This document shows, in pieces, positions 1-6,508 of a stretch of 8,093 bases of DNA. Under the pieces are notes generated by a model. It was given only the letters and a program-made list of their open reading frames with translations, ran no database searches and was not told where the DNA came from. This stretch comes from Nitrospirota bacterium (GTDB taxonomy: Bacteria; Nitrospirota; Nitrospiria; Nitrospirales; UBA8639). Position numbers and translations under genes: made by a program. Numbering within the stretch: position 1 is the stretch's first letter; every line of letters begins with the position of its first letter. The stretch lies in contig CP070743.1 of NCBI GenBank assembly GCA_020348185.1, positions 2,223,609 to 2,231,701 on the forward strand, read 5' to 3'.

Positions 1-945
1 CGCATCCTGATCCTGGAGAAAGGGAAATTGCATCCAAAACCGTTTCTGGATATTTCTTCTCTTTTGTCCACGGGAGGGGAACGTGGACTACTGGGCTTAG
101 CTTTTCATCCTGATTACAAAGAAAATGGACGGTATTTCCTGAATTACACGCGAGAGCAAGACGGCGCAACCGTCATTGCCGAATACCAAGTTTCATCCAA
201 TCCCACTCGATCGGAAAAGCGGGAGACCGTCTTACTTGTCATCCCTCAGCCTTATAGCAACCACAATGGAGGAATGGTGGCATTCGGACCGGAAGGGTAT
301 TTATTCATTGCAACTGGTGACGGTGGGTCAGGAGGGGACCCTGGCGATCGGGGTCAAAACCCTTCGGAACTTCTTGGAAAAATTCTTAGAATTGATGTGG
401 ATCATGGTTCTCCCTATGGAATTCCTTCAACCAATCCTTACGCCGACGAAGGCGGGCAACCCGAAATCTTTGCTATTGGATTCCGCAACCCTTGGAGGTT
501 TTCTTTTGATCGCAAAACTGGTGAACTCTGGGCGGGAGATGTCGGCCAGAATGACTGGGAAGAAATCAACGTCGTGAATTTGGGAGAAAATCACGGGTGG
601 CGTCTCATGGAAGGGAACCATTGCTATGAACCCAGCGAAGGCTGTCAACAATCGGCCAAAGTGACGATGCCCGTCACGGAATATGCCAATGCGGGGCCTC
701 GGTGTTCAGTGATTGGCGGATACGTTTACCGGGGCCGAAAGGTGTCATCACTTTATGGAACCTATATTTTCGGCGACTTCTGCAGTGGAGAAATTTTTGG
801 GTTCCGGGAGGGAAAACAGACCGTGCTGTTGGATACTGATCTACAAATTACTTCTTTCGGGGAAGATGAGAAAGGCGAGCTGTACGTCATTAATCACAAC
901 GGATCCATTCATCGAATCATCAACGCTCCAGATTCAAAACAGTAG
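1..945 (+). CDS. PQQ-dependent sugar dehydrogenase family protein (5' truncated)
   Basis: The frame is open from base 1 to the TAG at 943-945 (314 codons), so the N-terminus lies outside the window; the TTG at 28 is internal and not the start. The sequence matches the glucose/sorbosone dehydrogenase (GSDH) six-bladed beta-propeller family, relatives of soluble PQQ glucose dehydrogenase and E. coli YliI (Asd), which oxidise aldose sugars in the periplasm using PQQ and calcium. Visible family blocks, numbered from the first codon here, are GERGLLGLAFHP (26-37), NHNGG with the likely catalytic His88, GYLFIATGDGG (99-109), GKILRIDV (126-133), GFRNPWRFSFD (160-170), LWAGDVGQNDWEEIN (176-190), GWRLMEG (199-205) and YIFGDF (255-260). 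Cysteines at 208, 215, 235 and 261 could form disulfides, fitting an exported protein. The signal peptide, if any, is not in view. Substrate cannot be told from sequence. It converges on mreB and looks functionally unrelated to it. Family assignment is firm. Confidence 0.9.
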   Translation, partial: RILILEKGKLHPKPFLDISSLLSTGGERGLLGLAFHPDYKENGRYFLNYTREQDGATVIAEYQVSSNPTRSEKRETVLLVIPQPYSNHNGGMVAFGPEGYLFIATGDGGSGGDPGDRGQNPSELLGKILRIDVDHGSPYGIPSTNPYADEGGQPEIFAIGFRNPWRFSFDRKTGELWAGDVGQNDWEEINVVNLGENHGWRLMEGNHCYEPSEGCQQSAKVTMPVTEYANAGPRCSVIGGYVYRGRKVSSLYGTYIFGDFCSGEIFGFREGKQTVLLDTDLQITSFGEDEKGELYVINHNGSIHRIINAPDSKQ

Positions 946-1000
946 GGTCTCTTCATGAGGCTCTTCTCACTTGGGAGAAATCAGTACAGCAGTGCAAAGT

Positions 1001-2041
1001 TCATTTAGGGGATGACAGGAGGGAGACTTTCCGAAATAGTTCGATTTCATCAAGCACCTTTCCCACGCCGAGAACTACCGATGTTAAGGGGTCTTCAACC
1101 GAAATGATGGGCAAATTCGTTTCTTCCTGAAACCGCGTGGCCAATCCAGGCAACAGTGACCCCCCACCCGTAATCACCACCCCACGATCGATAATATCTC
1201 CCGCCAGCTCAGGGGGCGTGTTTTCCAAAGACCGACGTAGGGCATTGACAATGGCGTGAATTGGTTCCTCCAAGGCTTCGCGGATTTCTGTGTCATTGAC
1301 CACAACGGTCCGTGGAATTCCAGAAATCAAATCTCGTCCCTTGACCATCATGGTTTTTTGTTGTTTCAGAGGATAGGCGGATCCAATCTCTATCTTGACC
1401 TTCTCCGCCATATGATCGCCGATCAACAGATTATAACGCCGTTTGATATACCCCATGATGCAATCATCCATTTGATCCCCCGCCACCTTCACCGATTCAC
1501 TACAGACGATGCCCCCCAAGGAAATGACGGCGATGTCGGTCGTCCCCCCCCCGATGTCGACAACCATATTCCCTGACGGTTCCGTGATCGGAAGACCGGC
1601 CCCAATCGCTGCCGCCACCGGTTCCTCGATTAGATAGACTTCACGACCACCCGCGTGTGTAGCTGACTCTCGGACTGCCCGTTGTTCGACTTCCGTAATT
1701 CGGGAAGGGACGCCGATGATACACCGTGGGCGCACAAAGGACCCTCGATTGTGAGCCTTGGTAATAAAGTAATGCAGCATCCTCTCCGTCATGGCAAAGT
1801 CAGCAATCACTCCCTCTTTGATCGGCCGAATGGCAACGATGTTCCCGGGAGTGCGACCAACCATTTTTTTTGCTTCCGCTCCGACGGCGAGAACGGCGTT
1901 GGATTGCTTCTCCAACGCCACGACAGACGGCTCACTTAGCATAATTCCACGGCCCCGCACATAGACCAAGGTCGTCGCCGTGCCCAGATCAATGGCCAAA
2001 TCGCTGGAAAACCAGCCGAGGATGTCACCGACAATGCTCAC
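1001..2041 (-). CDS. mreB: Rod shape-determining protein MreB
   Basis: This is a full-length 346-residue bacterial actin homologue, the usual MreB size. MreB polymerises on the inner membrane and guides the elongasome (MreCD, RodA, PBP2) during lateral wall synthesis. The actin-fold nucleotide motifs are present: phosphate-1 loop AIDLGTATT (16-24), the IEEPVAAAIGAG segment with the presumed catalytic Glu139, phosphate-2 VDIGGGTTD (161-169) and adenosine motif VVITGGGSLLPG (288-299). The N-terminal stretch MSIVGDILGWF resembles the amphipathic membrane-binding helix of Gram-negative MreB. The start is GTG at 2041-2039, preceded on the minus strand by an AAGGA Shine-Dalgarno 6 nt away (plus-strand 2048-2052). 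Position 23 is Thr, whereas the usual phosphate-1 loop reads DLGTANT. No mreC, mreD or rodA follows: the next gene downstream converges from the other strand, so mreB appears to be a single-gene unit here. Confidence 0.97.
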   Translation of the reverse strand: MSIVGDILGWFSSDLAIDLGTATTLVYVRGRGIMLSEPSVVALEKQSNAVLAVGAEAKKMVGRTPGNIVAIRPIKEGVIADFAMTERMLHYFITKAHNRGSFVRPRCIIGVPSRITEVEQRAVRESATHAGGREVYLIEEPVAAAIGAGLPITEPSGNMVVDIGGGTTDIAVISLGGIVCSESVKVAGDQMDDCIMGYIKRRYNLLIGDHMAEKVKIEIGSAYPLKQQKTMMVKGRDLISGIPRTVVVNDTEIREALEEPIHAIVNALRRSLENTPPELAGDIIDRGVVITGGGSLLPGLATRFQEETNLPIISVEDPLTSVVLGVGKVLDEIELFRKVSLLSSPK

Positions 2042-2047
2042 GGTATA

Positions 2048-2052
2048 TCCTT
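2048..2052 (-). promoter_or_regulatory. Ribosome-binding site of mreB
   Basis: Read on the minus strand this is AAGGA, 6 nt before the GTG start codon at 2041-2039. It supports GTG as the true start, which also gives the expected N-terminal amphipathic helix of MreB. Confidence 0.75.
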
Positions 2053-2200
2053 CTTATTTCTTTCTTTCTTCATCTGCGATTTGAATTAAATTTGAAATAA
2101 CCCCTTAATTATTGATAGAAACCAGAAAAGGGAATGACGAGTGAGAGGAACATGTTCGGTTTTGCTCTACAAAGGAAGCGCAAAGGCTAGGACATCAGTG

Positions 2201-2224
2201 AACTTGTGTCAAGAGTGTCAAGTT
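2201..2224. repeat. Small direct and inverted repeat cluster
   Basis: GTGTCAAG occurs at 2206-2213 and again at 2215-2222, a 9-bp offset. The same stretch is bounded by the inverted arms AACTTG (2201-2206) and CAAGTT (2219-2224), and contains CTTG-TGT-CAAG (2203-2213). Such nested symmetry in a divergent promoter region is compatible with a regulator-binding site, but no known operator consensus was recognised. Confidence 0.5.
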
Positions 2225-2281
2225 TTCAAAAAGGGAATGCGGAATACTTCACAGCGAGTTCAAGCCTTACGTTTAATGCCA

Positions 2282-2344
2282 AAAGTTCAAAGTAGAAAGA
2301 TTTTCCATTTTTTAACTTGAGACTTGAAACCCTAAACTCGAAAC
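2282..2344. repeat. Degenerate 7-bp-period repeat in opposing orientations
   Basis: The right part is four heptamers plus a remnant: ACTTGAG (2315-2321), ACTTGAA (2322-2328), ACCCTAA (2329-2335), ACTCGAA (2336-2342), then AC. The left part has AAAGTTC (2282-2288), AAAGTAG (2289-2295) and AAAG (2296-2299), roughly the complementary sense, with a T-rich spacer between. GTTCAAAGT on the left can pair with ACTTGAAAC on the right with two mismatches, so an imperfect stem-loop is possible. A further inverted pair, CGAGTT (2255-2260) and AACTCG (2335-2340), encloses most of the block. Function is unknown. Confidence 0.6.
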
Positions 2345-2409
2345 AATTGCCTCACGAGGTTCTTTTTCATTTTTCATATCTTGGGTTACGAAAAGTAGAG
2401 AGAATGCCC

Positions 2410-2437
2410 TTGCTCTCATGCCCTTGTATGGTATAAG
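2410..2437 (+). promoter_or_regulatory. Predicted sigma-70 promoter with extended -10
   Basis: TTGCTC (2410-2415) serves as a moderate -35, followed by a 16-nt spacer and TATAAG (2432-2437), which matches five of six bases of the TATAAT -10. TG at 2429-2430 with one base before the hexamer makes an extended -10 element. Transcription would start near 2444, giving a leader of about 27 nt that contains the GGAGG at 2451-2455. It probably drives the M23 peptidase gene and perhaps parC and parE. Confidence 0.55.
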
Positions 2438-2450
2438 TAGAGGGTAAAAA

Positions 2451-2455
2451 GGAGG
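2451..2455 (+). promoter_or_regulatory. Ribosome-binding site of the M23 peptidase gene
   Basis: GGAGG is a strong Shine-Dalgarno core but sits 15 nt before the GTG at 2471, longer than the usual 5-9 nt. A TAG at 2438-2440 closes the frame upstream and no other in-frame start codon lies between it and 2471, so GTG 2471 remains the best start despite the spacing. Confidence 0.6.
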
Positions 2456-2470
2456 AATAGTCCACACCGC

Positions 2471-3922
2471 GTGTCCAAAAAATCTTTCGTTATTCTCATT
2501 GGCATAGGGTTTATAGCAACCTATCTTCTTTTTGTTGGGATTGCCCGATGGGGCGATTCCACTCCACCTGAAATTGTTCTAACCCAACCTTTTACTGAAG
2601 CCGGCCCGACGACACCGCTCGTCATCCATGTTTCTGATACCGATACGGGGCTTAAGGACATTTCTGTTCGCATTGTTCACAACCTCGAAACCTACACCCT
2701 CGCGGAGGAGTCGTTTCCATCTCACGGTTTCCTTTCGCTCGACGGAGGAATAGAACGTGAATACGATCTTGAAATGGTCCCCTATGCCGATACGACTCTG
2801 CCACGGAAAAAGGGAGAAACCAAACTCCTCGTGACGGCGCGAGATTATTCCTGGCGTAATTTTTTTGAAGGCAATGGAGAACGCCTGACGCAGGAGGTGA
2901 CTCTGAAATTTTCAGCTCCTCGACTTGAACTCCTTTCCCCTCCTGGATCAATCGCGCAGGGAGGATCGGGAATTGTCCGATATCGAGTTTCACGGGAAGC
3001 CAAGGAACATGGCATTCAAATTCTTTCCACCATTTACCCGGGATTTCCGGCCCCTGATGGAAACGGAATGTTCGCCCTCATGGCTTTTCCTCATAATGCC
3101 AAACCGCATACTCCCATCCAACTTTTCGCCGATGATGGATTTGGCAACCGAGGTATTCTTGATTTGGATTATCGTATTGAAGAAAAACCCTGGCGAACCC
3201 GTCGCATTGGTATCTCCGATCGCTTCATTCAAAAAACCGTCATGCCAATTATTGCGCAGTCTCCGGATGCTCAAGATCAAGGGGACACATTGAAAAACTT
3301 TTTGGAAGTCAATAATAAACTCCGTCGCCTCAACAACGCGACCATCACTGAATTAGGGAAACAAAGCAGACCAGAGTTCCTCTGGCAAGAGGCCTTTCGC
3401 CAACTCCCTGGGTCACAAGTCGAAGCCGCCTTTGCCGATCATCGAAATTACGTCTATAAAAATAAAATTGTGGACACACAGGATCATCTCGGATTTGATT
3501 TAGCTGTGACAAAACATTATCCCGTTCAGGCGTCCAATAGCGGTATTGTGGTCTTTGCGGAATACCTGGGAATCTACGGAAATATGATCGTCATCGATCA
3601 TGGATATGGCCTCCAGTCCATGTATGCCCATTTATCTTCATATGAAGTGAAGGTTGGAGAATCGGTGACCGTTGGCCAAGTCATTGCTCGCTCCGGCACT
3701 ACTGGATTGGCCGCTGGAGATCATCTCCACTTTGGTCTAGTCCTCCAAGGGACACAGGTGAACCCGACGGAATGGTGGGACCGGTTCTGGGTCAAAACGC
3801 GAATCCTAGGGCCGTTAGGACTGAAGCCGCAGCGCAAGGGTTCTCCTAAAAAACCTCAACCAACCAAAAAGTCATTTGGGCCAGGGCTTCCACCCGATTC
3901 ATCCACAAATCCGCCCCAGTGA
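2471..3922 (+). CDS. Membrane-anchored M23 (LytM-type) peptidoglycan metallopeptidase
   Basis: This 483-residue protein has an N-terminal membrane anchor (about residues 5-24, after SKK), a beta-rich extracytoplasmic region (about 33-235) that begins PPEI and looks like one or two Ig-like modules, a linker (about 240-315) and a C-terminal M23 domain (about 320-432). All M23 zinc and catalytic residues are visible: H339-x3-D343 (HLGFD), H387 in YAHLS and H418-x-H420 in GDHLHFG. It should therefore be an active endopeptidase cutting peptide cross-links in peptidoglycan, not a degenerate EnvC/NlpD-like amidase activator. The tail from about 440 is rich in Lys, Pro and Ser and looks disordered. 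The start is GTG; translation from it supplies the membrane anchor. A perfect palindrome begins in its stop codon and parC follows 63 bp later on the same strand. The exact bond cleaved and any cell-division role cannot be read from sequence. Confidence 0.9.
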   Translation: MSKKSFVILIGIGFIATYLLFVGIARWGDSTPPEIVLTQPFTEAGPTTPLVIHVSDTDTGLKDISVRIVHNLETYTLAEESFPSHGFLSLDGGIEREYDLEMVPYADTTLPRKKGETKLLVTARDYSWRNFFEGNGERLTQEVTLKFSAPRLELLSPPGSIAQGGSGIVRYRVSREAKEHGIQILSTIYPGFPAPDGNGMFALMAFPHNAKPHTPIQLFADDGFGNRGILDLDYRIEEKPWRTRRIGISDRFIQKTVMPIIAQSPDAQDQGDTLKNFLEVNNKLRRLNNATITELGKQSRPEFLWQEAFRQLPGSQVEAAFADHRNYVYKNKIVDTQDHLGFDLAVTKHYPVQASNSGIVVFAEYLGIYGNMIVIDHGYGLQSMYAHLSSYEVKVGESVTVGQVIARSGTTGLAAGDHLHFGLVLQGTQVNPTEWWDRFWVKTRILGPLGLKPQRKGSPKKPQPTKKSFGPGLPPDSSTNPPQ

Positions 3923-3944
3923 TTTCCAAAACTTTTTGGAAATC
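3921..3944 (+). terminator. Perfect 11-bp palindrome at the end of the peptidase gene
   Basis: GATTTCCAAAA (3921-3931) and TTTTGGAAATC (3934-3944) are exact reverse complements separated by CT; in RNA the innermost pair would open to leave a 4-nt loop. The left arm overlaps the last two bases of the TGA stop (3920-3922). No U-tract follows (the next bases are CAAGGGG), so it is not a classical intrinsic terminator. It could act as a weak terminator, an mRNA 3'-end stabiliser or processing site, or a DNA-binding palindrome. The structure is certain; the class label is tentative. Confidence 0.45.
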
Positions 3945-3985
3945 CAAGGGGCACCGTCATCATCGTCGTTTCATCATCCTGACTG

Positions 3986-6415
3986 ATGCCTAAAACCAAA
4001 ACGCGCAAAATCGACAGTGCTCAGGGAGATGGGCAAGGTATCACTCCAGTAGCACTGGATGAAACTACCCGACAACGGTATCTCAATTACGCGTTATCGG
4101 TCATTACCTCACGGGCCTTGCCAGACGTCCGGGACGGACTGAAACCCGTCCAGAGGCGCATTTTATTTTCGATGTATCACAACCATCGACTGACTCCCGA
4201 TCGGTCACCCATCAAGAGCGCCAAAGTCGTCGGATCCGTGATTGGAGAATGGCACCCTCACGGAGATTCTGCCGTCTATGACGCCATGGCTCGCATGGCC
4301 CAACCCTGGTCGCTGCGCGTCCCTCTTGTCGATGGGCATGGCAACTTTGGGAGCCTGGATGGTGATCCCCCGGCCGCTTACCGGTACACGGAGGCTCGCC
4401 TGGCTCCCCCTGCCTTAGAACTGCTTTCTGAGCTACAGAAGGATACGGTCGATCTCCAGCCCAATTACGACGGCAAAGGCAAAGAACCTCTAGTCTTGCC
4501 TGCACGGTTTCCTAATATACTGGTTAATGGATCCACGGGAATCGCAGTCGGCATGGCGACGAATATTCCCCCTCATCATCTTGGGGAAGTAATTGACGCC
4601 AGCATTGCCTTTATCAATGACCGGGACTGTTCAACTTCGGACTTGATGAAACATATCAAAGGCCCCGACTTTCCAACTGGTGGGGAAATCCTCAATAACC
4701 GGACCGAACTTCGAGAAATCTATGAAACCGGTCAAGGGTCTGTCCGGCTTCGGGGTGAGTATGAAGTCGAACCTCGTTCTCCCGGAAAATCCGAAATCCT
4801 GATTACCTCTATTCCATTTGCCGTTGATAAGGCGACCATTGTCGAACGCATCGGTGATCTCATTGCAGCTCGAAAAGTTCCCCAACTTCTTGACGTGCGG
4901 GATGAATCCACAACCGATGTGAGGATCGTCCTGGAGCTCCAAAAAGATGCTGACCCCCATGTTGCCATGGCGTATCTCTTCAAGAATACCCCATTACAAA
5001 ACAACTTCTCGGTGAATCTGACCTGCCTTGTTCCAGTTCCTGATTCCGGGGTTTCTCGACCGGACTGTCTGAATCTGAAACACATCTTGCAATTATTCGT
5101 GGACTTCCGTTTCGAAACCGTGAAACGACGGTTGACCTATGACCTCCAAGTCCTAGAACGACGTATTCATATTCTGAATGGTTTTAAAACGATATTTGAC
5201 GCGCTCGATCAAGTGTTGAAAATCATTCGCCAAAGCGACGGCAAAGCCGATTCGGCAGAGAAACTCCAACGACGGTTCGACCTGGATGCAACCCAAACCG
5301 AAGCCATTCTGGAAACTCCCATTTACAAGCTGTCCCGGACTGAAATCAAAAAGATGCTCGACGAGTTGGTTGACAAGCGCCGTCAAGCCAAAGACCTCAA
5401 AGCCCTCTTAGCTTCCAAGCCAAAACTTTGGGATGTGGTGAAACGAGAGCTCCAGGAAGTCACAAAGACTTTCGCCGACAAGCGGCGGACCAAAGTCGGT
5501 CGACGACAAACCGAGGAGGTGGAGTTCGATCCGGAAGCCTATATGGTGAAAGAAGACGCGGTCATCACGGTATCCATGGACGGATGGATTCGGCGCGTGG
5601 GCGTCATCAAGGATTTGTCCAAGGCCAGGGTTCGTGAAGGCGATCGTATTATGACCGTCTTAGGTGGGAGTACCGTCGAGAATATTGTATTTTTCTCGAA
5701 CTATGGCAGCGCCTATACCATTCGCATCGGCGACATTCCCGCCGCCCGAAGCGGGTACGGCGATCCCGCACAAAAGCTTTTTAAATTCAAAGACGGTGAG
5801 CGCATCGTCGCCGCCCTCAGTTTAGATCCACGGATGTTGAAACCTGCACCTACTTCCACCACTTCCCCTGCCGCTTCACTCCTTCCCTTGTTCGACCAAC
5901 CAGCAGATTCGACCCCAGCGGCCATAGGCCAAGGGGTCGGGGTGAGCTCAGCGGGCATGGGAGTTCGTTTTGAATTGGCGGCATTTCAGGAACCGTCAAC
6001 CCGATTGGGACGCAAATTCATGAAAGTCAAAGAAGGAGAAGAAGTCGTCGGGGTAGGATTTGTGGATCAACAATTGGACAAGTCTCTCATCGCCGTGGCC
6101 TCTTCACGTGGCAAGGCGCTGCTCTGCCAGACCGAGGAGATCGTCCTTCTTTCCGGTGCCGGTCGTGGCGTCATCGTCATCAAACTGGACAAACAGGATC
6201 GCGTCTTGGGGTTCCGGCTTCTCGCGGGAAAAACGGATCAGTTGGTTCTACTCAAGGAAGACGGAGCCAAACTTGTTGTTTCTCCAAAAAAATATCAAGT
6301 GGTCAGTCGTGGTGGTAAAGGTCACACCTTGTTCAAGCGGGGAACTCTCAGCGAGGTGGAGCCCCCGGAAATCCAGTTGCCTGATTTTGTCACGGACTCA
6401 GGTAGTGGATCATAG
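3986..6415 (+). CDS. parC: DNA topoisomerase IV subunit A (type IIA topoisomerase, ParC/GyrA family)
   Basis: This 809-residue protein is the DNA-cleaving subunit of a type IIA topoisomerase. The breakage-reunion core has TSRALPDVRDGLKPVQRRIL (41-60), the quinolone-pocket helix HPHGDSAVYD (90-99) with Ser95 and Asp99 in the drug-sensitive states, and AAYRYTEARL with catalytic Tyr134 and the preceding Arg133. A coiled-coil tower follows (about 365-500), then a beta-pinwheel C-terminal domain (about 519-785). The GyrA box (QRRGGKG type), which gyrase carries in its first blade, is absent at the equivalent place (SKARVREGD, 545-553). A degenerate copy, VSRGGKG, sits at 773-779 in the last blade, and a Pro/Thr/Ser/Ala-rich stretch (about 615-655) interrupts the pinwheel. 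This favours a decatenating topoisomerase IV over a gyrase, though GyrA cannot be fully excluded. The ATG at 3986 is preceded in frame by a stop at 3980-3982 and has no Shine-Dalgarno. The ATPase partner follows after 93 bp. Confidence 0.88.
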   Translation: MPKTKTRKIDSAQGDGQGITPVALDETTRQRYLNYALSVITSRALPDVRDGLKPVQRRILFSMYHNHRLTPDRSPIKSAKVVGSVIGEWHPHGDSAVYDAMARMAQPWSLRVPLVDGHGNFGSLDGDPPAAYRYTEARLAPPALELLSELQKDTVDLQPNYDGKGKEPLVLPARFPNILVNGSTGIAVGMATNIPPHHLGEVIDASIAFINDRDCSTSDLMKHIKGPDFPTGGEILNNRTELREIYETGQGSVRLRGEYEVEPRSPGKSEILITSIPFAVDKATIVERIGDLIAARKVPQLLDVRDESTTDVRIVLELQKDADPHVAMAYLFKNTPLQNNFSVNLTCLVPVPDSGVSRPDCLNLKHILQLFVDFRFETVKRRLTYDLQVLERRIHILNGFKTIFDALDQVLKIIRQSDGKADSAEKLQRRFDLDATQTEAILETPIYKLSRTEIKKMLDELVDKRRQAKDLKALLASKPKLWDVVKRELQEVTKTFADKRRTKVGRRQTEEVEFDPEAYMVKEDAVITVSMDGWIRRVGVIKDLSKARVREGDRIMTVLGGSTVENIVFFSNYGSAYTIRIGDIPAARSGYGDPAQKLFKFKDGERIVAALSLDPRMLKPAPTSTTSPAASLLPLFDQPADSTPAAIGQGVGVSSAGMGVRFELAAFQEPSTRLGRKFMKVKEGEEVVGVGFVDQQLDKSLIAVASSRGKALLCQTEEIVLLSGAGRGVIVIKLDKQDRVLGFRLLAGKTDQLVLLKEDGAKLVVSPKKYQVVSRGGKGHTLFKRGTLSEVEPPEIQLPDFVTDSGSGS

Positions 6416-6480
6416 GTCTTTCAGTCTGAACACTTACAGTTTTCTCTCAAGTTTTTCCTTTTTTTCCATTTCAACCTTTT

Positions 6481-6497
6481 TTAGACCTTCCGTCTAA
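6481..6497 (+). promoter_or_regulatory. Hairpin abutting the parE ribosome-binding site
   Basis: TTAGAC (6481-6486) pairs perfectly with GTCTAA (6492-6497) around the loop CTTCC, and T-G wobbles (6479-6480 with 6498-6499) could extend it into the AAGGGG Shine-Dalgarno at 6496-6501. A folded leader could therefore limit ribosome access to parE. The upstream part of the 93-bp gap is pyrimidine-rich with several U runs. A wider pair, AGGTCT (6414-6419) with AGACCT (6483-6488), could compete with this stem. Regulation is inferred from base pairing only. Confidence 0.35.
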
Positions 6498-6501
6498 GGG
6501 G
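6496..6501 (+). promoter_or_regulatory. Ribosome-binding site of parE
   Basis: AAGGGG lies 7 nt before the ATG at 6509-6511 and decides against the ATG at 6504-6506, which is only 2 nt away and in another frame. Its two adenines also form the base of the adjacent hairpin. Confidence 0.7.
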
Positions 6502-6508
6502 ACATGGC

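Larger units (their letters stand above)
2042..2470. other. Divergent mreB / M23 peptidase intergenic region
   Basis: This 429-bp AT-rich gap separates two genes transcribed away from each other, so it should hold promoters for both. On the plus strand I can support a promoter at 2410-2437 and a GGAGG at 2451-2455. On the minus strand the mreB ribosome-binding site is clear, but no convincing -35/-10 pair stands out; a TAATTA-like -10 near plus-strand 2105-2110 is possible but weak. The middle contains a small direct/inverted repeat cluster (2201-2224) and a block of 7-bp-period repeats in opposite orientations (2282-2344). I see no tRNA, no plausible protein-coding gene and no strong intrinsic terminator. 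Confidence 0.7.

Noticed and set aside
964..979. TTCTC/GAGAA hairpin in the convergent gap between the dehydrogenase and mreB as a terminator
   Set aside because: The stem is only 5 bp with a 6-nt loop, and no T-tract follows on either strand.
1256..1576. Plus-strand open frame inside mreB
   Set aside because: It is antisense to a strongly conserved actin-family gene and its translation resembles no protein I know; it reflects the codon structure of mreB.
2134..2190. An 18-codon plus-strand reading frame starting ATG at 2134
   Set aside because: The only SD-like bases are too close to the ATG, the peptide has no recognisable features beyond a few basic residues, and such short frames are expected by chance.
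2350..2375. CCTC-AC-GAGG followed by a T-rich run as an intrinsic terminator
   Set aside because: A 4-bp stem with a 2-nt loop is too small to be stable, and no gene ends just upstream on the plus strand.
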